DNA of 64,000 bases from Byssochlamys sp. IMV 00236. Taxonomy: Eukaryota > Ascomycota > Eurotiomycetes > Eurotiales > Thermoascaceae. The stretch is from NCBI GenBank assembly GCA_001931875.2, contig MSJH02000802.1, positions 348,498 through 412,497 on the forward strand, written 5' to 3'. Below the pieces are notes generated by a model. The model saw only the letters and a program-made list of their open reading frames with translations. It did not search any database and had not been told where the DNA came from. The position numbers and the translations under genes are program-made. Below are positions 10,622 through 22,216 of this stretch, one piece after another. Numbering within the stretch: the stretch's first letter is position 1; each line of letters starts with the position of its first letter.

Positions 10622-13600
10622 ATCGCGATCTGGACCCCGCAAAAGACTGGGAGAGCGTGGGCCAAAGTCGACAAAATCGGTGTTAATGATGGATATATGC
10701 AGAACCACTTTTCTCAAAAAGGTGCATCAGCTATGTGTTGGAAATTGTTTGTGTTGAGAAGTCGAGGACTGTCAGATTGGAGCTGCAGATATATCGAGGT
10801 TGCAAGGCACCCGTCGACGAGAAAGCTGGAGTTGTACGCAAAAGGTCGCCACCTGGATTTCCACTCGTACCACAGCGATAGATAAAGCCTATAATATTAT
10901 AGTTAGACTCTGGATCTTTTGGCACAGGATAGGTGATTCCCACGTGGAATGGCTTGTGATGGACAAGCACTACCCGGGCTAAGGGAATGGGGGCCTGTAC
11001 CGGAGAGGTTGCTGACTAGACTAGAAAGCCTCAAGCAAATGAGTCATAAATAGAGATATCGCGTCGTAATTTCAGATCGTCCAGGGCAAGTCAACTATTG
11101 GAGACGTTGTACGGACTGTTTTCGGTGGCGTGCCTCGCAGCCTGAAATTTTTCCAGGCATAAAAGAGGATCCGAGGGGAAGTCACGGGATCTAGCTGCTG
11201 CGCCTCTCGGACTGCGCGGATTCTTCTTGGTTTGGTTTGCAAGGAACTTTGTTGGCCTGAGTTACCGCCAGCGGCACCAGCACAGCTTTTTAACTCCCGA
11301 CCACGAGGGGCTGGCTGTTGTTGTTGTTGCTGCTGCTGCTGTTGACGAGATCGAAGCTCTCAACTCTCAGACTATAATAGTACTTTCCCACTGGAGTTCC
11401 CCTGGTAGCTGCATCCCGGCCAGGTCACCGTTTTTTGCTCTGCAGTCCTGCTGAAGAGCTTACTATCGTTCGACCAGCGCGCCTTGGGAAGTCTCAGCGT
11501 CCTAATCCATCCAGCTCATACCTAAACCCAAGGAATCGGCCCCGCGGCGATCGAATGGCCCAAGGCCACGTCGTGATCAGGGTGGCTGGCAAATACTCGT
11601 GGAGCCCGTTTTGGCGCAGCGACTTTGTCGCCCAATCTCCATTGCTTGCTGTCTGAATTTCCACTCTGACGTTCCACAGCAGCCACGATCTGCTGCTTCC
11701 CCGTCGGTCGGTAAAGCACCGCCAGCATTGGCAACCGACATCTGAGGCGAAATAGAAGCTGAGCTGGTGACGAACGATCTGTCTCAAATCGTTCCTCCAG
11801 GGGTGTGGCGCGCTCGCTCAGCACCGGGACTGATCCACGCCTTGCAGCTGAACTGGGACAGACCAGACCAAGCCATATATATCTACAAATATACGAGGCT
11901 TCACATCAATGCGCTTTGAAACAGGAGTGGCTGTTCGACGCGTCTGTCAGTGAAGAATGTTTGTCTCAAGATCCGCTCCTCAGTGACATGTGCGGTGAGA
12001 GAAGTACTCCGCTTTCGAACCTTATTGCTAGTAAATCTGTTTTTCTCTTCCTCGATTCAGTAGACGTACCTCTGAGTTCACTCTACATTAGGGCAGAATG
12101 GCGGGAGCTCCGCTATAGACCATGTCTCTTTTGCTCCTTTGCCCCCGCGGCATCGGTCAATGCGCCTTTTCTCGAGCTCAGAATCAGATCATCTCGCCTT
12201 GATTTCCTTCATAGCTGCATCTATTAATAAGTAGCGCTGGGGTGATGCATGTGTCTATCCTAGTGTGTCTATCCTAGTTCAATGTCCAGTCCAGGGCCTC
12301 CAGGCATTGTTTCGCCCACATCTTAGTTATCTGTCAGTTCTGGATATGCCCCAACGTTGACACTTGATGCTGCAGGGACACCAATGGCCACAGGTGCAGA
12401 GCTCAGAACTCCGCTTCAGATGTATAAGAGCTGGAGTTCTCTGACATGTCCCCAGTTAACCCCGACGAGATCTGCTAAGTATCATGTCCCCGTAGTGGCT
12501 CTCATACTGCTTCAGGCAACTCTTCGCTCTACTAGTGCAGACCATCTCCTAGGTTCGCAGGTTGTATACGTGGGATCCTGGCATCCCTGCCTGGCCTGGT
12601 AGCAATCCCGGAGAGCGGACAAGCAAGGCCAGCAGGAGAAACAGCTCACTGGAAACAAGCAGTGCGCCAAATGGCAATTGGTCCAGCGTTCAACTAGCAT
12701 GCTTCTTATGCAAATTCCGGAAATGCGAGTGGCTGACAGAGGCCGTCGATCAGTCTTGTCGGTTTCTGCTATATCGCCAGTGGTCGAGAATGAATTCACA
12801 CAAATCCGCATTTATCATGTGCACTGCTATGATCAACGAGCTTAAGAATGAGTTCTAGAAGCAACATTAGGTGATCTTTCAACAATAAGAGGTCTTGCTA
12901 TGCCACTATGGAAATCGAGTCCCTTGCCGATTGCCTCCAGCATGCTGGCACTGTCCACGGCACGTGCCCGGACCAGAAACATCGTGCACATCGATACCCA
13001 TGGCTCATGCGACAAGTACTGTGATCTTTGGCTCATGCTTGACGACTACGATCGTTGTGTTTGCAAATCGACGCGTTTTGATCTGGTCGGGTCCACTTCT
13101 TCATCAGAGTCTTTTGCATCTTCCTTCCGGATGAACCAAGTCCACAATCAATACTACTTATAGATGTCGTATCGGCCATGCTCCAGCTCTCGAATACGCT
13201 GCGTGAGGCGTCCCAATTACCTATCTAGCTAAGGAAAGGCTCATTAGTTCATACATGCCGTTCTCAACAATCTGTAGCCGTCATAGCAAGGATATGTCCA
13301 TTCCTACAAACAGCTGTTACCGTGCGCTAGCGTTCCTGGACAGGCCTCGAACTTAGAGAACAAGGGTTGCTATAGATCTGCTTGTCCTGCAGCCGATCTC
13401 TCGTATAAAGCGCTTAAGCAGCACGTCGTGAGGTTCGTTAACTACTACTAGTTACTCTAACTACCTATAGTTAACTTAACTAACATATCGCAAGCTGACA
13501 AACATTCCGCAGCCTTCCGCATGTCAGTGCTGATTGGATTGCTCTCTCATATTCCATCCAATTAGCATTGACGGTCCCTGAGAATTGAGAATTCGCTGAA

Positions 13601-13841
13601 GATCAGCAAGCCAGATATGATTTGTTTCCTGAGCTACTCCATTCCAGATTGTCCTGAACATACGAGCTTCAAGAGCCCAAAAATGTAGCGCGCGGACATC
13701 ACTCTTGGTCCTTCTTTACAGGTTCCTTCGCTACGAAATTATTTCTTTCTTTAAAACCCATTTCCACTCCTTCGAATCATTCAGCGACGATCCCTCGGAG
13801 ACACTTGCCCTGAGATTTGGAACGTTTCTTTTGAATCGAAA
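10622..13841. other. Long intergenic or leader region, about 3.2 kb
   Basis: The part next to the zinc-finger gene may hold its missing 5' exon and leader, including a CAG/CAA-rich stretch on the minus strand (about 11310-11345). The rest has only short open frames. A cysteine-rich fragment near 12695-12765 is discussed in the findings. A TATAAAG motif lies near 13404, upstream of the first six-cysteine gene. Confidence 0.45.
11310..11345. repeat. CAG/CAA trinucleotide tract
   Basis: On the plus strand GTTGTTGTTGTTGCTGCTG-type triplets; on the minus strand CAG/CAA. It lies upstream of the zinc-finger gene and is not in an established coding exon. Confidence 0.8.
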
Positions 13842-14431
13842 ATGCAGTTGACCAAGGTAAGTCCCCAATTGCACTTTGGAGAGGTGTAAAGGCAGTGAAT
13901 ATTCTATCGCAGAATGGAGGTCTAAATCATCATCCAACATCAACATCAAGACACAATTCATCCACTACTTCTGTTTTCCTGCTGCAAGATCCAAAGACTA
14001 ACTCAACTTCTCCCCGCTTTCGCAACCCACAGCTCTTCCTCACCGCTGCTGCCACGCTGGCCATCGGCCCTGCCACAGTCTACGGCTACGCGCTTGCCGG
14101 CGCTTCCGTTCGTTACTACGACTACTGCAGACAAGACAACGCCCCTGCGGATTCCCCCTACGACTCGGATCCGATCATTCTCCACGAGAACAAGTGCGAG
14201 GAGGTGGAGATGCTCCCGCCGCACTTTGGCTTCTACGCAGTGAACGGAATCCCGCTCAACAACGACGCTCGCTGGCACTGCGACGGTATCCAGGTCTTCA
14301 CGAACCGTCATTGCGGTGGCGAGCCAGATTTCGAGCTCCCTTTCAATAACCCGCATGATGCGACTCTCGGAACTTGCCATCCGAAGATCTTTGGATTCGT
14401 CTCGCTACGATTGGACTGCAACCCTCACTAG
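13842..14431 (+). CDS. Small secreted six-cysteine protein, 137 aa (paralog 1)
   Basis: Exons are 13842-13856 (only five codons, MQLTK) and 14033-14431. The intron (13857-14032, 176 bp) has GTAAGT, a GACTAAC branch point and CCACAG. Splicing creates the leader MQLTKLFLTAAATLAIGPAT, a clear signal peptide. The unspliced frame starts elsewhere and lacks it. The mature protein has six Cys in the contexts YDYC, NKCEE, WHCDG, RHCGG, GTCHP and LDCNP, so three disulfides are possible. It ends five residues after the RLDC motif. No catalytic domain is recognised. Its order of cysteines, its closing RLDC motif and its 15-nt first exon all match the gene at 15917-16537. It is probably an extracellular protein; the role is unknown. 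Confidence 0.82.
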
Positions 14432-15916
14432 ATCTCCCAGACTGGAGTCGCCTATTGGGGGATTTGATCTGACGCGCTCTACGAGAGTGACTTTACATTT
14501 CGGTTCTTCATCATGGCCTTCTATGTTCACGCGGAAACGTACTCTTTAATGATCTCGATCAGTCACGGTTTATGAAGAAAGAGGCGGACATTAGGCATAG
14601 CCGTTCATGACTACTGCTGTCCATAATTACCTATGTACTAGTATTAATATAATGCATCCAACGAATTAATTCAAAATCTCACGTTCTTGCCGCTGTACAC
14701 GACACGCATAATCAAATCCCGCCCTTCCTGATCTTCATACCGCAATCTCCTAGTGAGATACCAACAACTCACGAGTGTTGATCCATCTATGTTTTACACG
14801 CGTCTGGAGAATTGAAGTGTCAGACACGCGAAGCGGGCAATATTAGCGAACGGATACGTATCAAGTATCGATGTGTTAATAGGTCTGTGACTGATTTTCT
14901 TCTATATCCGAATCAGTGATGTATTCGTCTCGAAGCAACCTATAGCGATACTTATCGATAAGCCTCTCTGGGAAATAAAATTCTAGTATTATTTACAAAA
15001 GAAATCATACAGAGAACGTCACATAACTATCTTCGCTCTGTCATATACTTATTATTCTTGGTATTTTCCCGATCTACTACTATTACGTACCTAACATTTC
15101 GCGAGAAGAGATAGACTGCGTAGTAGTTACTTTATCTTCGAATATCGACCCTCAATCGTGAATGTAGAAAAGAAAACCGCACGTTCTATTCTACTCTATT
15201 CCTCGGCCTTTCAATCCCTTACCATACAAGTTATCTTGGTAGATACTGTAAGCAAAAACTCAAAAAAAAAAAAAAGGAAATAATACCATACAAATCCCCA
15301 TCGCAAGAACACACACATCTCGAATTCCCCAACGAGGTTGAGACATCATCTCATGAAACATTGTACATCGCACAAACCTCTCTGACCAATCATCGCGCGT
15401 CCTGACACGCGTCGGGAATGTGGCCGGGCGGGGGGCGGGGGCTCTTCCCTTCCGCTCGCTTCCCGCCCCGCCCTGTAAGTAAGTACGTAGCGGATCTTGG
15501 CGCGTTGGGGGAGTTCCCTGCCACCGCGAGAATCGCGGGGCTGGAGGGGAGATAGGAAAGTAGATGAGTATAAGTATGAGGTCGTAAGCGTTTGTGATGG
15601 GGATTTTTAGATTGTGTTTTATTAAGCAAGCAAGTTAGCAAAGCAAGCATATCAGGTCGTTGGCTTGAGGGTTGTACAGACAGAAGTCACGAACGCCAAC
15701 TCGATCTCACTGTCTCGTGTCTACGATATATTGCTTACTTCTTCTTTCCATATCTCAGGGAGATAGAAAGATCCTGAAAAAAAGAAAGAAAAAAGTACAC
15801 ACGCGTCAGAGGAAACAAGAGTCATCAGTTACGCGATATAACCTTATATCGATCATATTTCATCCATAGAGGAGGAATATCGGCAGTTCATCTAAACAAA
15901 TCACACACCCGCCAAA
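14432..15916. other. Intergenic between the two six-cysteine genes, about 1.5 kb
   Basis: TA-rich DNA with a 14-base poly-A run near 15261-15275 and a GC-rich patch at 15420-15475. No further copy of the six-cysteine family was found on either strand, and no other gene. Confidence 0.5.
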
Positions 15917-16537
15917 ATGCATTTCTCAAACGTGAGTCGAATCCAGTCTCTCTCTAATCCATCAGGAATAATAAACCCTCCCTCCCCGCCCAAAAAAATA
16001 TATACTAACTCCCTCCACATCCAGCTCGCAACCCTCACCACCTTCCTCTTCACCACACAAAACGCATTCGCCCTCAACGGCGCCCGCATCTGGACACATT
16101 TCTACCCCCAATGCTCCGTCGACGGCATAACCCCCGGCTACTCAACTCTCACCAGCCCTCGAACCGACATCCGCTCTGGCGTCTGCCACGAAGTCACCAC
16201 CCCTCTCTCCGACGACAGCAAAGTCGCCTCCATCTCCATTGACGCAGAGACTCTCATCTCTGAATCAGGCACGCATTGCAACGTGACCGTGCACGAGGTG
16301 CCTGGGTGCGTGGACGAGCCGCTGATCACTGCATCCATCAGGGATGGAAAAGCGCATAGTGGATGCGTGGAGAGGAATTTCGTTACTTATTCCGCTGTTT
16401 GGGTGCGGTTGGACTGTGGAGCGGCGAAGGAGAAGTTGCCGAGGGTCAAGTCGGGGAATAATGAGGAGTTTGAGGTGGCGAGGTTTCCGACGAGGAGGGA
16501 TAGTGTTGTTAGGAGGAGGATGTCGTATTATGCTTGA
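15917..16537 (+). CDS. Small secreted six-cysteine protein, 175 aa (paralog 2)
   Basis: Exons are 15917-15931 (five codons, MHFSN) and 16025-16537. The intron (15932-16024) has GTGAGT, ATACTAACTC and CATCCAG. Removing it gives the signal peptide MHFSNLATLTTFLFTTQNAF. The intron is 93 nt, a multiple of three with no stop, so an unspliced 206-residue form could also be read, but its leader would be broken up by polar residues. The mature protein has six Cys (PQC, GVC, THC, PGC, SGC, LDC) in the same order as its neighbour, with WVRLDC closing the domain. Unlike paralog 1, it has a C-terminal extension of about 35 residues that ends in dibasic and tribasic sites (TRRDSVVRRRMSYYA), possible Kex2-type processing points. 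Function unknown. Confidence 0.82.
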   Translation: MHFSNVSRIQSLSNPSGIINPPSPPKKIYTNSLHIQLATLTTFLFTTQNAFALNGARIWTHFYPQCSVDGITPGYSTLTSPRTDIRSGVCHEVTTPLSDDSKVASISIDAETLISESGTHCNVTVHEVPGCVDEPLITASIRDGKAHSGCVERNFVTYSAVWVRLDCGAAKEKLPRVKSGNNEEFEVARFPTRRDSVVRRRMSYYA

Positions 16538-16541
16538 GTTG

Positions 16542-16569
16542 TTTCTTTCTTTCTTTCTTTCCTTTCTTT
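16542..16569. repeat. TTTC microsatellite
   Basis: Pyrimidine-rich TTTC tandem repeat just after the stop codon of the second six-cysteine gene, probably in its 3' untranslated region. Confidence 0.8.
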
Positions 16570-17079
16570 TCTCCCGGTTGGGAGAATGAAGGAGAATAGG
16601 GAGATGAAGGAGACGAAAGGAAAGGAAAGGAAAACGAGTACATACCATGTGAGAGTCTGGGGTGGTTTTTTTTTTTTACTCTTGATATGAGGGCGTTATG
16701 CGGTTATGATTGATTATTGGGGATGTTGGAAATTGGATTTACTGCACGATGTGCCGCTGTGCGGCCGTCGGAGCACGGAGCAAGTATCTGTGAGAAGATT
16801 GTTTAAAGAAAGGCTGGGCCTCTTGTTATCAATCAGGAATTGTTAGGAAAGAAGCACAATACATGGAAAGCATTTGATATGATGAAATGGAATATTGGAT
16901 AGATAGCACATATCATCCTCCACCGAAATAAGGCAGCAAATCTAATATACATACAATGCAGATATTTTGTGTCATTTCCCGACCCAATACATTTCCTTAC
17001 CTAAAAAGCAGTAGCGTGAAGATTGAGAAAAGAGTACACTCCCGATGATGCTCGTAACGCCGATGCTTGGAGACACATT
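16570..17079. other. Intergenic, convergent gene ends
   Basis: Space between the 3' ends of the six-cysteine gene (plus) and rav1 (minus). A poly-T tract lies at about 16667-16677. Nothing else was seen. Confidence 0.5.
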
Positions 17080-20000
17080 TCAAAAACCAAAACTATCTAG
17101 CAATGAATTGGCATCGGGTTCCTGGAAAGTCGTTGGCGGAGGCTTCTGTGATGTCGATGGGGGTTGGATCTCTTGGATGCCCGGTCTCATCGGCATATCC
17201 GCAATGACGAGACTGCTCCGCCGCTTGAGAAGTTTGCGATAGTCGACTTGCTTCTCCGTCGGCTCCGCTGGGAGACCCTTAGGCGGCTTATGTTCTTCTC
17301 GGAGGAACTCCCAGTGGCGCACGAGGTCCAGAGCTAGCAAGTCGCAACCCATCCGATCGTAGAGGCGTGCGTTGCGGAGAATAAAATTCCATTCCGCGAG
17401 AGGAGGGACCTCAGTGGCACCCTTCAGTGTCTGTAGCGTCTTCTCGCGTAGTTGCTTGTATAGAACGACCAATGCTGGGTCGTTGGAAAGGTACGATTTC
17501 GCTTGTAGTGTGATCAACCCCGGGCTTCCCGGAGACGCAGGTGTAGGCGGAATCAAAGATTCAATCGGTGACTAGAACCACCATTAGACATGGATTTGAA
17601 CCAATACGATAATATAAACTTACCACAAGGGCGCGGACGGCCATGTCTCTTCGATTGAGCATCCAGAAGGCCCACGATGCCATCCATCTGTTACCCTCAG
17701 TAGCGGCATCGACAAGGACTCTCTCTTCCAATAGCTCCTTCAGAACAGGCCCATTATCGCCCTCGTAAGCTCGCGTTATCGTGATGGCAAGCTGAAGGTC
17801 TCCAAGCTGATTCATGCACACCTGTGCGGCATCACGGAGATGATCCGCGAGGAGGAAAAACGCTGCCGCATACTCTAAAAGGATATCATCAGCCACCGTC
17901 TAATTCAAGTTGATTCCATGAATCCGTACCGAATCTCCGTTTTCCGAGCAGAGCATAAGCGTTCTTCAGCGCCGCAGTCTTCCACCTCGCTTCCTGGAAA
18001 TTGTTGGCAAGGAGACGCTGCGTAGCACCTTGCTCACGGTGCCAGTTGGCAATGCGCCAGAGTCCTTGCAGGACATTCTTCTTTTTCAACGCTAGGTAGT
18101 ACAGCGCACAGTCAACTGGATTCTTCTCTTCTGTTTTTGTATACTCGTTTCTGGCGACGATTTCTAGCTGCGCTCTCTGGGGGACAGTCAGAGGAAGTCA
18201 GAACAGAAATTGAATGGACCTTACCAAAGCTGTCACGTCCGATAACCACATAAACAGACCGGCCTCTCTTGCATTTTTCCACAACATCTTGCCATTGAAC
18301 TGCCTCCCCACAAGGTCCGTCAAGATATCTTGACTTCCACTGTGGAAAGCCCAGACGATTTCTCGCCAAGACACCCTATGATTGTTTGCGACTCCTTGGC
18401 TTCTTCGCAGCATGTGTTGGCGGAAGAAAAGCAAGTAGCGCGCAGCATTATCATCCATGGACCGCCGATGTTTCTCGACAGTAGAAATGCACTCGATTGT
18501 GTCCGCCAGACGAAATTGCTCTTGGCTGGAGAGCTGAGGCAGAGCAACCCGTGTCAGGTTTTCATTGAGAATTGCGGCAACATTTTCGTCTACAACGTAA
18601 GATTCCTCGTCAGCAGAGTATTCGAGAATAGAGGATCGCATCTCTTTCCGTGCCGCCTTCTGTGAGACCTGTAGTTCATGTGAGTCATCAAAGCAATAGC
18701 AAATTGAAGCAGACACTTACATCGGCTTCGTCGTAGAAATCTTCCAAAGGCATCTCAAGGAACGTATCTACATCATCCCCCTCGGTGTAAAACTTCAGCT
18801 TTTTATGGAGGTTTATGCAGATAGCATGCACCAGCTGTATTTTGCCCCAGAGTATACATTGCGCAAGGAACTGGGGATGGTACACGGGAAGTGGCCCGTT
18901 TAGTCGACTGACCATCTCAAAGAGATCGACGGTTGACGTGCCATGGGAAGGTATTCGCAAGTCGCTCACAAGGCGGTTGTTGCTGACATCGATCTTTTCA
19001 TCGTAGACGAACAGCTGATTGCCAGCGCCGATGATGAGATGACCGCTACTTAGCCAGCATGAGTCGCCAATTGGGTGCGGAGTTAGATCACGAATTCGTA
19101 TCTCCCTGATTTGCGTCCAAGATGGACCGGAATCGAGATAGTCATAGCGCAGCTGAGATAGTAAAATGACCTTGTGAGGGAACCCTACCGCCAGTATCGA
19201 CTGCATATCCGGCGTTGATGTCCAATCAAGGTCGCGAATCACGTCTTGCTGCGAGAAATATTCCTCGAATTCCAACTGCGCACCACTGGTATCCCAGATA
19301 GTCAGGCGTGTTCGATCCTTATCAACAAGAGCAGCCTTCCGGATCGAGCTCCCGCTGGCAAGGGAAGGCTCTGAGATGCCCGTCTCGACGGTCGACGTTA
19401 GCAGCCAATCCAACTTGGAATTTTCTGCGTCAACTTTAGCTGCCCATGTCCGCACAGTGCCCCCATGCGTATATGAAAGCGCGATGTCAGCCGCAAAGAC
19501 ATCCAAAAATCCTGATACCTTTGCCTGGGGACCCGCAGGATCGACAGGCAGGATGTACGATACGTCTTCTTCTTCCACGCCCAAACTGAAGGTACAGAAC
19601 TGCCGCAGATAGGCATGAGTTCCATTCTGACCGTTGCTTTGATTCTTTCCACCAGGCAGTCGCAGCTCCCAAGCAATACCTTTCATATCTGCTCCGATCG
19701 CAGCGACATAAGCCACTCCTGAGTCCGGCTCAGTGGTGGGGACTGTCAAGACGCATAGCGGCTTGCTAGATAAATTGTAATCGCAGACAGCCAGCCGTTC
19801 ACCATGGAAGGAGCGCAGATCCCAAAGCGAGATGCTGTTGTGGTGTAGATTGATGAGGAATTTCCCATCTCCGATCACACAGGTACGGTGGATATGTTCA
19901 TCGGACTGGATCGAGCTCTGGCGAGACAAGACGGGGCTACCACGTCTTTGCTTCCAGATCATTGCATTGTTGTCGTCTGTCCGTGATACTACAACATGTC

Positions 20001-21475
20001 CGCTTGCATTGCGAACAATTTTCTTGACAGGAGCCGTATGTCCTGACCAAGTCGCCCTCAATGATAATCGGTCCTTGCGTTGCGTCGGATCAAACAGCAC
20101 ATCAATGTGTGAGTTGAACCACTCAATCCGGCCATCAAAGTGGTGCGCCAATATGGTGACCGAGTCATCCTTCTCTCCAGAAAATGCATGAAAGCGCGCA
20201 TAGTCTTCCTCCGGCGACAGGCCTGACATAAAAGAAAAGTCCACACCCTCGATATGCAAGATGTTGAAGACGCTGGCCGGCGCCTTCGATTTGCTAGCGA
20301 CATTTTCCAAAGCCCAGGCAGACATGTGGCCTTTATCATCAATAACCACGCAGATTTCAGGGCTCTTATTGGCTACCTCGATGAGATGTTCCAACGCAGG
20401 ACTGGGCTTCTCACTCGTACTCCGTTGCACCGCTCGTTCCGTAGCGGAAGTAAAGTCTCTACTATCGATGATGAAACCGTACCGTCGCGATCCTTTCAGC
20501 GAAAGAGATGCCCTCCTAGGCTGAATAGAGGAATTCATATCGATTTCCGTCCACAGCTGCAAGGCCGAAAGCGAATGTGGTTCCGCAGAAACCCACACTC
20601 GGATCTTATTATCGGCGCAGAGCGTGTATAGAACATTTTCCATCGACTGCTCTTTATGGCACGGCTTCCGCCAATGTATTCCCGTAACCGCTGCCGGGTG
20701 AGGCAGGTAGAATATCTCGAATCGCGCATCATCCGCACCCCAAGACAACCGCCGCCATATCTTGACCAGACGATCATACGCTCCTGCCGAGGCGATCAAT
20801 TCCGTATCAGGCGAGAACTCTGCGAATTTAACCGGGTTGGCAAGCTTCTTTCTCCATATCAGACGCGGGCTATCGTCGTTCAAGAACCAGAGAGATAGAG
20901 CGGAGTTGCCCGCCAGGAGCTCGTTCGAAGAACCCCACGACAGCGTACGAATCGGTTCGGTATCATCTTCGGACCGGAACGTATATTCGAGAGACCACTG
21001 TAATCATCCATATACAGTCAGTATAAATCATCCCATCATACTCCTCCTCCGGGCCAAATAGCAGAACTCCTAACCTTCAAGGTCTCATCTTTCACATTCC
21101 CATACGGACGATAGACGAATATATCCTGCCCTCCACATACGACAATACTAGCAGTCGAGTCATCGATTGCTACCGCCTCGAGGGATTCCGTATCATCCAC
21201 ATAGATAGTCTGTAGGAGCTTCTGCGCTCCGCTGAGAATGACGAGGGCATGGCCGGAGACATATGCCTAGTTAAGGGGACGCGCAACTTGTCAACGAATT
21301 GGAAACCCATGCAATGCAACATGCAATCGGACAGNNNNNNNNNNNNNNNNNNNNAAAAAAAAAAAGAGATAAGATGGGGGATTTATGATCATACCACTAT
21401 CCGAAGTCCCTCCCAGACCGCGGTGCTGAGAGTCTGGAGCTTCGCTGGCGGCCTCCCCGGTAATACCGTTCGCAT
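17080..21475 (-). CDS. rav1: RAVE complex subunit Rav1 (V-ATPase assembly factor), 1327 aa, seven exons
   Basis: Rav1/DMXL-type protein that helps the V1 and Vo sectors of the vacuolar H+-ATPase reassemble. Exons: 21475-21395, 21266-21075, 20997-18721, 18668-18225, 18176-17930, 17874-17624, 17571-17080. All six introns are GT-AG and frame-consistent; five are 48-77 bp, and intron 1 contains the 20-N gap. The N-terminus MRTVLPGRPPAKLQ and the following WD-type blades (for example KFAEFSPDTELIASAGAYDR, then WRKPCHKEQSMENVLYTLC) are typical. The Rav1p_C part follows, with SILEYSADEESYVVDENV, then CALYYLALKKKNVLQGLW, and EYAAAFFLLADHLRDAAQVC. The join at 17930/17874 was chosen because it restores the family motif KRRFEYAAAFFLLA; the alternative 30-nt intron is too short and gives a stop. 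The length is close to yeast Rav1 (about 1357). Confidence 0.93.
21335..21354. other. Assembly gap, 20 N
   Basis: A fixed-size run of N that abuts a poly-A run of about 11 bases. It lies within intron 1 of rav1, so the coding sequence is not affected. The true length is unknown. Confidence 0.98.
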
Positions 21476-22216
21476 AGGAACGGTTGAAACCACTGACTGC
21501 TGCGCGCCCGGAACGGCGCTTTACACCATTGCCAGAATTCGAAATCAGGAGGGTCGCGGCGGTCGTGTCAGTAGAAATGTTGAGAATAAGCGATTCTGTC
21601 TAGTCCCAGGTGAAGGTGAAGGCCGCGTTGACATTTGTATGTTCGGAGCTGCAAGCAAGCAGAGAGAGCTTGCTTGGGCGCGATCCGAACACGACGACGT
21701 CAAGACGGCAGACCGTGTGATCACCGAAGATCGGCCACGGGACCAACCAAGAGACTCTATCAGTGCGGAGAGGGTTTATACAGGCTACAATCAGACAATA
21801 TATACTGCGGGGCATGTAATTTATTTATGGCAGATGTTTGAAAATGCTGAAAATTGCACTAGGTATAAAATCAACATCGCTTTTCACGCTTATACCAGGG
21901 GGACAAACGCCGCGCTCATGCTACAGGAAAGAATGGCTTGACTGTCCGTGCATTCCATAATCCCAACACAGCCGTCGTAATAAAGATATCATCAAGGAGA
22001 CCACCGGCGATCCGACATGGTATATGCAAGAAATATGAGCCGTCTACGCCAAGGACAAAAAGGTCGATGTATACGCCAACCCCGCAAGGCGAGAGGGTAT
22101 CAAAAAACACCAACAACCAAAACAGATCATTTCTCCACCACCAAAGGCGCATTTGTTCAGAAAAGGGGAAAAAAGAAAGAAAGATAGGAAAGTAGAGGTA
22201 TCCAAAAGATCACAGT
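21476..22216. other. Intergenic: rav1 promoter and sfi1 3' flank
   Basis: About 740 bp between two minus-strand genes. Plus-strand frames here run through the N gap and show no family features. Confidence 0.55.

Noticed and set aside
17901..17930. 30-nt intron in rav1 ending at GAATTAG
   Set aside because: Below the practical minimum and gives an immediate stop; the 55-nt intron restores the family motif.
21249..21941. 230-codon plus-strand open frame
   Set aside because: It runs through the run of N and overlaps rav1 exons on the other strand; no family features.
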